From DATCYZ01 sp036526195 (lineage in GTDB: Bacteria; Pseudomonadota; Gammaproteobacteria; Burkholderiales; SG8-39): a DNA stretch of 12,106 bases. The notes beneath the pieces were generated by a model, which did no database searches, had not been told where the DNA came from, and saw only the letters and a list, made by a program, of their open reading frames with translations. The DNA lies in assembly GCA_036526195.1 (NCBI GenBank), contig DATCYZ010000129.1, positions 1 to 12,106 of the forward strand, in the 5' to 3' direction. Both the position numbers and the translations under genes were made by a program. Positions 1 through 5,619 of the stretch are shown piece by piece; position 1 is the first letter of the stretch; every line of letters begins with the position of its first letter.

Positions 1-1365
1 CTCGAGCGTGCGCTCGGGGCGGCGCGGCACGTCGAAGTGCAGGTGTTCGCCGATTCGCACGGCGCCTGCCTCCACCTCGGCGAGCGCGACTGCTCGGTGC
101 AGCGCCGCCACCAGAAGCTGGTCGAGGAATCGCCCTCGCCCGCCGTGGATGCGGCCTTGCGCGAACGCATGGGCGCCGCCGCCGTCGCCGCGGCGCGCAG
201 CGCGGACTATGTCGGCGCCGGCACCGTCGAGTTCCTGCTCGATGGCGAAGGCGCGTTCTGGTTCATGGAAATGAACACCCGACTGCAGGTCGAGCACCCG
301 GTCACCGAGTGCCTCACGGGTATCGACCTCGTCGAATGGCAGTTGCGCGTCGCGGCCGGCGAGCCCCTGCCCGCGACGCAGGCGGAGATTACTTTCAGCG
401 GCCACGCCATCGAGGTCCGCCTGTGCGCCGAGGACCCGGCGCAGGACTTCCTGCCGCAAGCCGGTGCACTTGCCCTCTGGCGCCCGGACGAGACCTCGGT
501 GCGCGTCGACCATGCGCTCGAGACCGGTGCCGGGGTGCCGCCCTGGTACGACTCGATGATCGCCAAGTTCGTCGCGCACGCGCCGACCCGCGATGCCGCG
601 CGCGCCACGCTCGCCGCGGCGCTCGATCGTTCGGTGGTGCTCGGGCTGGAGACCAACAAGGCCTTTCTCGCCGCGGTGCTGCGCGACGCGGTGTTCGCGC
701 ATGGCGGTGCCACCACCGATTTCATTGCCGATCGCGGCAAGGCGCTTGCGGCGCCTCAGCCGGACGACACGGCGTTCGCGCTCGCCGCCGTGCTCGATGC
801 CCTGCTCGCCGCGCGCGCCGCCGGTTACGGCGAGTGGAGCGCCTGGTCGAATACCGCGGCACGCGAGATGCGCGCGCGCCTGCGCTGCGGCGCGCGCACC
901 GCGGACATCCGCCTGATGCATGCCGGGGGACGGTTCGTCGCGACCGTGGACGCGACGCGCGTCGCGCTGCGCGTGCTGCGGATCGCCAGAGACGGGGCGC
1001 GCGTCGAACTCGACGGGCGCGAGACGACGGTCGACTTCGCGCGCGACGGCGACACGCTGTTCCTCGCCCTCGACGGCATGAGCCTGCGATTCGACGGCGT
1101 GCTGCACGCCCCGCCGGCACGCCGTGCCGGCGGCCCGGCCGACGGCCGGCTCATCGCCCCGATGAACGGACGGGTCGCCGCGGTGAACGCCGCCGCCGGC
1201 GACACCGTCGACGCAGCGCTTGCCGTCGTGGTGCTCGAAGCCATGAAGATGGAGCACGGCCTTCCCCTTGGAATCCGCGCGCGTATCACCGCTCTCCACG
1301 TGGCGCCCGGCGCGCAGGTGTCGCCGGGCCAGTTGCTCGCCGAGTTCGAGCCGGCGGTCGCATGA
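1..1365 (+). CDS. Acyl-CoA carboxylase biotin carboxylase/biotin carrier subunit (5'-truncated by window)
   Basis: This is the C-terminal 454 residues of the alpha subunit of a biotin-dependent acyl-CoA carboxylase (methylcrotonyl-, geranyl- or propionyl-CoA type). It carboxylates its own biotin with ATP and bicarbonate for transfer by a separate beta subunit. The frame is open from base 1, so the true start and the ATP-grasp N-terminus lie outside the window. Visible biotin carboxylase motifs are RHVEVQVFAD (residues 9-18), ERDCSVQRRHQKLVEESP (28-45) and EMNTRLQVEHPVTE (90-103), with the catalytic Arg and Glu. A linker/BT region follows, then a biotinyl domain with EAMKMEH, biotin lysine near residue 416. 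The stop overlaps the next start (ATGA), which implies translational coupling to the dehydrogenase. Substrate cannot be fixed without the beta subunit. The dehydrogenase next door favours a branched-chain substrate such as 3-methylcrotonyl- or geranyl-CoA (inference). Confidence 0.95.
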   Translation, partial: LERALGAARHVEVQVFADSHGACLHLGERDCSVQRRHQKLVEESPSPAVDAALRERMGAAAVAAARSADYVGAGTVEFLLDGEGAFWFMEMNTRLQVEHPVTECLTGIDLVEWQLRVAAGEPLPATQAEITFSGHAIEVRLCAEDPAQDFLPQAGALALWRPDETSVRVDHALETGAGVPPWYDSMIAKFVAHAPTRDAARATLAAALDRSVVLGLETNKAFLAAVLRDAVFAHGGATTDFIADRGKALAAPQPDDTAFALAAVLDALLAARAAGYGEWSAWSNTAAREMRARLRCGARTADIRLMHAGGRFVATVDATRVALRVLRIARDGARVELDGRETTVDFARDGDTLFLALDGMSLRFDGVLHAPPARRAGGPADGRLIAPMNGRVAAVNAAAGDTVDAALAVVVLEAMKMEHGLPLGIRARITALHVAPGAQVSPGQLLAEFEPAVA

Positions 1366-2519
1366 GCCGCGCCCACCCCGCGCTCACCGACGCGCACGAG
1401 CAGTTCCGTGAAACGGTTCGCCGCTTCGTCGCGTGCGAGATCACCCCGCATGCCGCGGCCTGGGACGAGGCCGGCGAGTTCCCTCGTGCGCTGTATCGCA
1501 AGGCCGCGGACGCAGGCCTGCTCGCGGCCGGCTTTCCCGAGGCCTTCGGCGGGGTGCCCGGCGACCTGTTCTTCAACGTCATCCTCGCCGAGGAGGTGGC
1601 GCGCGGCGGCTCGGGCGGGGTGCACGCCAGCCTGCTCTCGCACGGCATCGGCGCCCCGCCGATCGCCGTCGCCGGCAGCGACGCGCTCAAGGCACGGGTG
1701 CTGCCGGGCATCCTCGCGGGGGAGAAGATCAGCGCGCTCGCCATCACCGAGCCGGGCGGCGGCTCCGACGTCGCGGCGCTGCGCACCACGGCGCGCCGCG
1801 ACGGCGCCGAATGGGTGCTGGACGGCGAGAAGGCCTTCATCACCTCCGGCATGCGCGCCGACTGGTTCACGGTCGCCTGCCGCACCGGCGGCCCCGGCGC
1901 CGGCGGCGTCTCGCTGATCCTGGTGCCGCGCGACGCGCCCGGCTTCACCCGCACGCCGCTCAAGAAAATGGGCTGGTGGTGCTCGGACACCGCGCTGCTC
2001 GCCTTCGAGGGCTGCCGGGTGCCGGCCGGCAACCTGATCGGCGAGGAGAACGCCGGGTTTCGCATCATCATGCGCAACTTCAACGCCGAGCGCCTGTCCA
2101 TGGCGGCCATGGCGGTCGGTTTCTCGCAGGTCTGCCTCGACGAGGCGCTCGACTGGGCGCGCGGGCGGCGCGCCTTCGGCAGCACCCTGCTTGGCCACCA
2201 GGTGATGCGCCACAAGCTGGTCGAGATGCAGACCCGGGTGCACGCGGCGCGCGCGCTGGTCTACGACGCCTGCTGGCGCGCGGTCGAGGCGCCGCGCGCC
2301 CCGGAGACGGTCGCGCAGCTTTGCATGACCAAGAACTTCGCCACCCGCGTCATGCAGCATTGCGCGGACGAGGCGGTGCAGACCCTCGGCGGCGCCGGCT
2401 TCGTGCGCGGCACGAAATCCGAGCGCATCTACCGCGAGGTGAAGGTGATGACCATCGGCGGCGGCACCGAGGAAGTCATGAAGGACCTCGCCGCGCGGCA
2501 ACTCGGCTGGCAGGCATGA
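1362..2519 (+). CDS. Acyl-CoA dehydrogenase, IVD/LCAD-like active site
   Basis: A 385-residue flavoprotein of normal length for the family. It oxidises an acyl-CoA to the 2,3-enoyl-CoA with FAD and passes electrons to ETF in the cytoplasm. Visible motifs are AITEPGGGSDVAAL (127-140, FAD/substrate binding), GEKAFITSG (155-163), the RRAFGSTLLGHQ segment (269-280) and QTLGGAGFVRG (340-350). At the position of the medium-chain catalytic Glu (YEGT) the sequence reads GGGT, so Gly367 replaces it. A Glu at position 243, in NFNAERLSMA on the predicted helix G, matches where isovaleryl-CoA and long-chain dehydrogenases keep their base. That subgroup handles branched or bulky acyl chains, which fits the upstream carboxylase. 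The start overlaps the carboxylase stop by four bases. No strong Shine-Dalgarno is seen, so coupling is likely. Exact substrate unknown; citronellyl-CoA- and isovaleryl-CoA-type are the candidates. Confidence 0.93.
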   Translation: MSRAHPALTDAHEQFRETVRRFVACEITPHAAAWDEAGEFPRALYRKAADAGLLAAGFPEAFGGVPGDLFFNVILAEEVARGGSGGVHASLLSHGIGAPPIAVAGSDALKARVLPGILAGEKISALAITEPGGGSDVAALRTTARRDGAEWVLDGEKAFITSGMRADWFTVACRTGGPGAGGVSLILVPRDAPGFTRTPLKKMGWWCSDTALLAFEGCRVPAGNLIGEENAGFRIIMRNFNAERLSMAAMAVGFSQVCLDEALDWARGRRAFGSTLLGHQVMRHKLVEMQTRVHAARALVYDACWRAVEAPRAPETVAQLCMTKNFATRVMQHCADEAVQTLGGAGFVRGTKSERIYREVKVMTIGGGTEEVMKDLAARQLGWQA

Positions 2520-2980
2520 GCGCGAAGATTCCTCCGGCTGCGCGCCTGCTGCAGAAGATCTTCGAGGAGCATGTGCCCTTCAACCGGCTGCTCGGGCTGA
2601 AGCTCGCCTCGCTCGACCCGAAGGCGCCGAAACTGCGCTTCGACATGCGTCCCGAGCTGATCGGCAACCCCAAGCGCCAGATCCTGCACGGCGGCGTGAT
2701 CTCCTCGGTGCTCGATGTCATGGCCGGCGTGGTGATCCACATCGCCCTCCTCGAGCAGTCCGGGGGGGCGCCGGTCGATGCCGAGGGCCGGCCGCAGTTC
2801 CCGAACATCGGCACCATCGACCTGCGCGTGGACTACCTGCGACCCGGCCGCGGCGCGTATTTCGTTGCGACCGGCCGGGTGGTGCGCATGGGCAAGCGCA
2901 TTGCCGTGGCGCACATGGAACTCGAAAACGACGCCGGCGAGCAGATCGCCACCGGCAGCGCGGCCTACGTGGTCGGCTGA
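2516..2980 (+). CDS. yigI: YigI-like acyl-CoA thioesterase (hotdog fold)
   Basis: A 154-residue single-domain hotdog thioesterase that hydrolyses acyl-CoA to free acid and CoA. It closely resembles what I recall of E. coli YigI, a medium/long-chain acyl-CoA thioesterase: the shared signature segments are ILHGGVISSVLDVMAG (56-71), IGTIDLRVDYLRPGRG (98-113) and the C-terminal AAYVVG. HGG (58-60) and Asp67 are the expected catalytic-site residues. The start overlaps the dehydrogenase stop (ATGA), making this the third gene of one operon. A perfect hairpin follows seven bases after the leading stop-proximal region. Its place beside a dehydrogenase and carboxylase suggests it frees CoA from stalled or unusual acyl-CoA intermediates (inference). 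The symbol is by similarity, not proven orthology. Confidence 0.9.
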   Translation: MSAKIPPAARLLQKIFEEHVPFNRLLGLKLASLDPKAPKLRFDMRPELIGNPKRQILHGGVISSVLDVMAGVVIHIALLEQSGGAPVDAEGRPQFPNIGTIDLRVDYLRPGRGAYFVATGRVVRMGKRIAVAHMELENDAGEQIATGSAAYVVG

Positions 2981-2984
2981 CCCG

Positions 2985-3006
2985 CTGCGGGGTCCGTTCC
3001 CCGCAG
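2985..3006 (+). terminator. Hairpin after the carboxylase-dehydrogenase-thioesterase operon
   Basis: A perfect 8-bp stem, CTGCGGGG/CCCCGCAG, closes a 6-base loop (TCCGTT) and starts four bases after the thioesterase stop codon. There is no T tract straight after it; TGCCGCATAAAA follows. It is therefore either a weak intrinsic terminator or an mRNA 3'-end stabilising hairpin. Position favours operon termination. Confidence 0.6.
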
Positions 3007-3044
3007 TGCCGCATAAAAGCCGGGCAAGGAGTCGTTAATGGGTG

Positions 3045-3050
3045 TATAAA
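3045..3050 (+). promoter_or_regulatory. Possible -10 box for the small gene at 3079
   Basis: TATAAA sits in the gap between the operon hairpin and the next gene, 29 bases before its ATG. It is AT-rich in an otherwise very GC-rich region. No good -35 was found: an 18-base spacer gives CGGGCA, three of six matches. It is followed by a short GGGG/CCCC dyad (3053-3065) that would lie near the 5' end of the transcript. Confidence 0.35.
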
Positions 3051-3078
3051 GGGGGGTTCCACCCCACCCGAGCGAGCT

Positions 3079-3480
3079 ATGACCGTGACATCCGGCAGAA
3101 CCGGCGCGCATCGCAAGGCCCCGCCTTCAGAAGGCGCGCGTCCCTACCCCGGCGCGACCCGCAGGCGGCACTTCACCCTCGGCAAGTACGCCATCGTCGC
3201 CGAACCCATTCCGGGCTCCGCGCAGATGCTGCGCTACACCGTCTTCGTCGGCCGCAAGCGCGTCGGCGCCATGGCGAGCATGCCCACCGAGTCCGATTGC
3301 CGTTACCTGGAAAGTCCCCCGCCGGTACCGCCGCTGCAACCCTTCGTCTCGACCTACCGTCGCGGCCGTCCGCGCAAGGACGCGCCCCCGCGCGCCGCGC
3401 CCGAACCCAGCGGCGCCGGTGCGCGCGAGGAAATCCCGGCGGGCATCCTGCCGTTTTCTTCGGGGAAGTCGGACGACTGA
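3079..3480 (+). CDS. Small basic protein of unknown function with AT-hook-like motif
   Basis: A 133-residue protein whose family I do not recognise. The first 30 residues are polar and basic. A more ordered middle (about 31-78) contains HFTLGKYAIVAEPIPGS and LRYTVFVGRKRVGAMAS, alternating hydrophobic residues that suggest a small beta sheet. Then comes a proline-rich linker (79-88) and a basic RRGRPRKD motif (94-101). Its GRP core matches the minor-groove AT-hook. The tail (102-133) is Ala/Pro/Ser-rich and probably disordered. No signal peptide, membrane segment or cysteine cluster is visible. The ATG at 3079 follows GAGCGAG, a modest ribosome-binding site, and this frame has better codon and residue composition than the arginine-rich overlapping frame starting at 3042. 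It lies alone between an operon terminator and another small gene. A nucleoid or DNA-binding role is only suggested by the motif. Confidence 0.65.
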   Translation: MTVTSGRTGAHRKAPPSEGARPYPGATRRRHFTLGKYAIVAEPIPGSAQMLRYTVFVGRKRVGAMASMPTESDCRYLESPPPVPPLQPFVSTYRRGRPRKDAPPRAAPEPSGAGAREEIPAGILPFSSGKSDD

Positions 3481-3537
3481 CCGGTTGACGCGCCTCAACG
3501 GCGCCTTGCGCAACGCTTCCACACAAGAGGGAAACGC

Positions 3538-3777
3538 ATGGATCAGCGCAGGAAATGGCGGGCACAGGAAGACGAGGTGGTGGCGCGCTGGAACAGCGCC
3601 ACCGAGCGGCATCGCCTCGCGCAGCTGAGCATCGCGAACCACGCCGCCGCACAGGATGCCGAGGCCGACGCCAAGGCGCTGCAGGCCGAGGCCGATGCGG
3701 CGCGCGCCGAGGTCGACGCGGTGCGCCGCCAGGTGGCGCGCCTCAAGGTGGAATTCAGCACCGGCAAGCGCTACTAG
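3538..3777 (+). CDS. Small alpha-helical, probably coiled-coil protein
   Basis: A 79-residue protein of unknown function. The N-terminal third is charged and Trp-containing (MDQRRKWRAQEDEV). From about residue 36 to 72 it becomes an Ala/Glu/Asp/Arg-rich heptad-like run (AEADAKALQAEADAARAEV and following), typical of a coiled coil. It has no signal peptide or membrane segment. GAGGG (3527-3531) precedes the ATG with a 6-base spacer, a good ribosome-binding site that supports this start. Third codon positions are almost all G or C, as in the neighbouring real genes. It ends 18 bases from the convergent thioesterase gene. Whether it is co-transcribed with the gene at 3079, 57 bases upstream, is unclear. 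I do not recognise a family. Confidence 0.65.
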   Translation: MDQRRKWRAQEDEVVARWNSATERHRLAQLSIANHAAAQDAEADAKALQAEADAARAEVDAVRRQVARLKVEFSTGKRY

Positions 3778-3795
3778 CGCCCGCCCGGCGCAGGC

Positions 3796-4203
3796 TCAGG
3801 CCTTCGCCGGCATCACGATCTGCGTCTGGCTGACCAGCGCCACCAGCTTTCCATCGGCGTCGCTGATCCGCGTCTGCCAGACCTGCGTCGTGCGCCCCTT
3901 GTGCACCGGCGTGGACTCACCGGTGATCATGCTGCCGACCGCCGCCCCGCCGATGAAGTTGGTCTTCGATTCGATGGTGGCGGTGCGCGCCCCCTGCGGC
4001 ATGTTCACCACCGTGCCAACCGCGCCCAGCGTGTCGGCAAAGGCCATCAGCGCGCCGCCGTGGACGATGTTGCCGCTGGTGCAAAGGTCCGGCCGCACCA
4101 CCATGGTGGCGACGACACGGTCCGCCGACACCTCCGTCAGCGTCACCCCCATCAGCCCCGGAAAGAGCGAGCCGAGCCGCGTCTGCAACGCCGCATGGTC
4201 CAT
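3796..4203 (-). CDS. PaaI-family hotdog thioesterase
   Basis: A 135-residue hotdog thioesterase of the PaaI/YbgC-like 4-hydroxybenzoyl-CoA thioesterase superfamily, expected to hydrolyse aryl- or acyl-CoA esters in the cytoplasm. The active-site helix is VHGGALMAFADTLGAV (47-62), with HGG at 48-50 and Asp57 as likely catalytic residue. A second family segment is ATIESKTNFIGGA (75-87). The ATG at 4203 is chosen over an in-frame start at 4245 because GGAGG (4212-4216) lies 8 bases upstream and the family usually starts close to here. It points the same way as the liv operon but is separated by 137 bases that hold two strong dyads, so it probably has its own promoter. It differs from the YigI-like thioesterase at 2516 in length and motifs, so the two are not a recent duplication. 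Confidence 0.88.
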   Translation of the reverse strand: MDHAALQTRLGSLFPGLMGVTLTEVSADRVVATMVVRPDLCTSGNIVHGGALMAFADTLGAVGTVVNMPQGARTATIESKTNFIGGAAVGSMITGESTPVHKGRTTQVWQTRISDADGKLVALVSQTQIVMPAKA

Positions 4204-4268
4204 GTCGAAGGCCTCCGCAGCCGATGCGTGCGTCGACCGCCCCACCGGGCCGCGTCCGACGCCGCGCG

Positions 4269-4292
4269 GATCGCGAACGCACGTTCGCGATC
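4269..4292. promoter_or_regulatory. Perfect 24-bp palindrome, candidate operator
   Basis: GATCGCGAACG and CGTTCGCGATC form a perfect 11-bp inverted repeat around a central CA. It lies 66 bases upstream of the PaaI-like thioesterase start and downstream of the liv terminator-like hairpin. Size and symmetry fit a dimeric repressor site, for example TetR-family, but no regulator gene lies in the window. As RNA it could also fold as a 10-bp stem with a 4-base loop, so a second terminator hairpin is the alternative. Confidence 0.5.
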
Positions 4293-4304
4293 AGAAAGAT
4301 GACC

Positions 4305-4336
4305 GGCGCCGCCGGGCCGGGCGGCCCGGCGGCGTC
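4305..4336 (-). terminator. Terminator-like GC hairpin after the liv operon
   Basis: A 12-bp perfect stem (4307-4318 with 4323-4334) closes a GGGC loop and extends with a G-T and a G-C pair. It begins within a few bases of the binding-protein stop codon at 4341. Read on the minus strand it is followed by CCGGTCATCTTTCT, a short pyrimidine-rich stretch but not a clean T run. It is the likely 3' end of the liv transcript. Confidence 0.65.
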
Positions 4337-4340
4337 CGCG

Positions 4341-5501
4341 TCAATCCGTGATGTAGTCGCTCAGGCTGACCCACTTTCCGTTCTGGATCTGGCAGAGCTT
4401 CGCCCGGTTCGATCCGAGGTGGTTGGTCTTCGAGAACTTCTGCTCGTCCGCGCCGAACATGTCGCGCGGCATCACCGTGGCTTCGAGCGCCTTGGCAAAG
4501 CCTTCCGCGGTCAGGTTCGTGCCGGCCTTGCGCGCCGCCGCCTCGAACAGGCCCACCATCTGGTAGCCGTAGACCGAGAACACGTCGCCGTCGGAGCCGA
4601 ACTTGGCCTTGTAGGCCGACATCCAGTTGCGCACGTTCTGCGAGGCATCGTCCGGGTACGGGTAGTTCAGCGTGCAGGTGGAGTAGTAGCCCTCGACCAA
4701 CTGCTTGCCCAGCGCGTGGATCAGGTGCGTGAAGCTCGCCGTGGTGCCGATGAACTCTGCGTTGAAGCCGAGCTTGCGCGCGGTGCCCAGCGTGCCGATG
4801 GTCTCGCGGATGATGGTGCCCATCACCACGCCGTCGCAGCCGTCGCCCTTGAGCTTCGCCACCTGCGAGGAGAAATCGGTCGCGCCACGCTTGTAGGTCA
4901 CGGTGGTGGCGTACTTCATGCCGAGTTCCTTCAGGCCCTGCTCGCCGCCCTGCATCACTTCGGCGCCGAAGTCGTCGTCCTGGTAGATCGCGCAGACCTT
5001 CTTCAGGCCCTTGTCCTTGACGAGCTTCTTCAGCCCGGCGCGCATCTGGTCGTAGTAAGTCGCCGCGAACGAGAACTTCAGCGGATGCAGCGGGTCGTAC
5101 ATCTGGCGCGCGGCCGAGAGCGGGAACAGGTGCAGCACGCCCTTTTCGAGGAACAGCGGCATCGAGGCCATGGCGGTCGGCGTGCCGATCGAGCCGATGG
5201 CGGCGAAAATCTTGTCACGCTGCACCATCTTCTGCGCGGCGAGCACCGCCTTCTTGGGATCGTAGCCGTGGTCTTCGACGATCAGCTTGATCTTCCGGCC
5301 GTTGATGCCGCCCTGCTCGTTGATCTCGTCCACGCGCATGCGCATGCCGTTGACCGCCTGCTTGGAGAAGGCGACGATCGGGCCGGACAGGTCCTGTGCG
5401 GTGCCGATCACGATCTCGGTCTTGGACACGCCCTGCGTGGCCTGGGCGGCCGTGACGGTGCCGAGCGCCAGGGCTGCGGCGGCGATGATCTTCATTTTCA
5501 C
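4341..5501 (-). CDS. livK: HAAT-type ABC transporter periplasmic binding protein (LivJ/LivK family)
   Basis: A 386-residue periplasmic solute-binding protein that delivers ligand to the LivHMGF membrane complex. A Sec signal peptide is clear: a KMK basic start, a hydrophobic core (IIAAAALALGTV) and likely cleavage after AQA (residue 21). The mature protein starts TQGVSKTEIVIGTAQDLSGP and contains NEQGGINGRKIKL (61-73), both typical of the type I periplasmic-binding fold. The GTG at 5501 is chosen because AGGAGG (5511-5516) sits 9 bases upstream. The ATG two codons later would have a 15-base spacer. It is the last gene of the cluster, 118 bases after the acyl-CoA synthetase, and appears to have its own promoter and a dyad upstream. 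Ligand is not readable from sequence. The embedded synthetase suggests a carboxylic acid rather than, or besides, a branched-chain amino acid. The symbol is by family. Confidence 0.92.
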   Translation of the reverse strand: MKMKIIAAAALALGTVTAAQATQGVSKTEIVIGTAQDLSGPIVAFSKQAVNGMRMRVDEINEQGGINGRKIKLIVEDHGYDPKKAVLAAQKMVQRDKIFAAIGSIGTPTAMASMPLFLEKGVLHLFPLSAARQMYDPLHPLKFSFAATYYDQMRAGLKKLVKDKGLKKVCAIYQDDDFGAEVMQGGEQGLKELGMKYATTVTYKRGATDFSSQVAKLKGDGCDGVVMGTIIRETIGTLGTARKLGFNAEFIGTTASFTHLIHALGKQLVEGYYSTCTLNYPYPDDASQNVRNWMSAYKAKFGSDGDVFSVYGYQMVGLFEAAARKAGTNLTAEGFAKALEATVMPRDMFGADEQKFSKTNHLGSNRAKLCQIQNGKWVSLSDYITD

Positions 5502-5510
5502 GATGCGGTT

Positions 5511-5516
5511 CCTCCT
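5511..5516 (-). promoter_or_regulatory. Shine-Dalgarno that decides the binding-protein start
   Basis: AGGAGG on the minus strand, 9 bases before GTG 5501 and 15 before ATG 5495. It favours the GTG as initiator. Confidence 0.75.
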
Positions 5517-5533
5517 CGATGGGTTTGGGGCAG

Positions 5534-5560
5534 CGCCACGGCAGCGACGCTGCGGTGGCG
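5534..5560. repeat. 27-bp imperfect inverted repeat upstream of the binding-protein gene
   Basis: Two 13-base arms flank a single central base at 5547, with one mismatched pair (CGCCACCGCAGCG versus CGCCACGGCAGCG after reverse complement). It lies 17 bases upstream of the AGGAGG site and overlaps the start point predicted from the promoter at 5563-5591. It may be an operator, a 5'-UTR hairpin, or an intercistronic processing/stabilising element. Confidence 0.6.
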
Positions 5561-5562
5561 GT

Positions 5563-5591
5563 ACTGTAGACGGGGCGCCCGATCCTGCCAA
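5563..5591 (-). promoter_or_regulatory. Candidate sigma70 promoter for the binding-protein gene
   Basis: On the minus strand TTGGCA (5586-5591, five of six -35 matches) is followed after exactly 17 bases by TACAGT (5563-5568, four of six -10 matches). Transcription would begin near 5556, giving a leader of about 55 bases with a dyad at its 5' end. This would let the binding protein be made in excess of the membrane components. Sequence-only prediction. Confidence 0.5.
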
Positions 5592-5619
5592 GTGCCGCCT
5601 GCGCCCGCCCCGAGGCGGC

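Noticed and set aside
309..1361. Open frame extending the acyl-CoA dehydrogenase upstream through the carboxylase gene
   Set aside because: The translation is arginine/proline-rich shadow of the carboxylase frame. The dehydrogenase family begins at the ATG at 1362.
825..2501. Long minus-strand open frame opposite the dehydrogenase
   Set aside because: It is antisense to a gene with clear motifs; composition is His/Ala/Arg/Gly-rich with no recognisable domain. GC-rich DNA often leaves such frames open.
3042..3488. 148-codon plus-strand frame overlapping the small gene at 3079
   Set aside because: It is extremely arginine-rich with no hydrophobic core. The 3079 frame has normal composition.
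3483..3498. GTTGA/TCAAC inverted repeat and TTGACG as a promoter for the gene at 3538
   Set aside because: No -10 at a proper distance (TTGCGC at 17 bases), and the dyad is only 5 bp.
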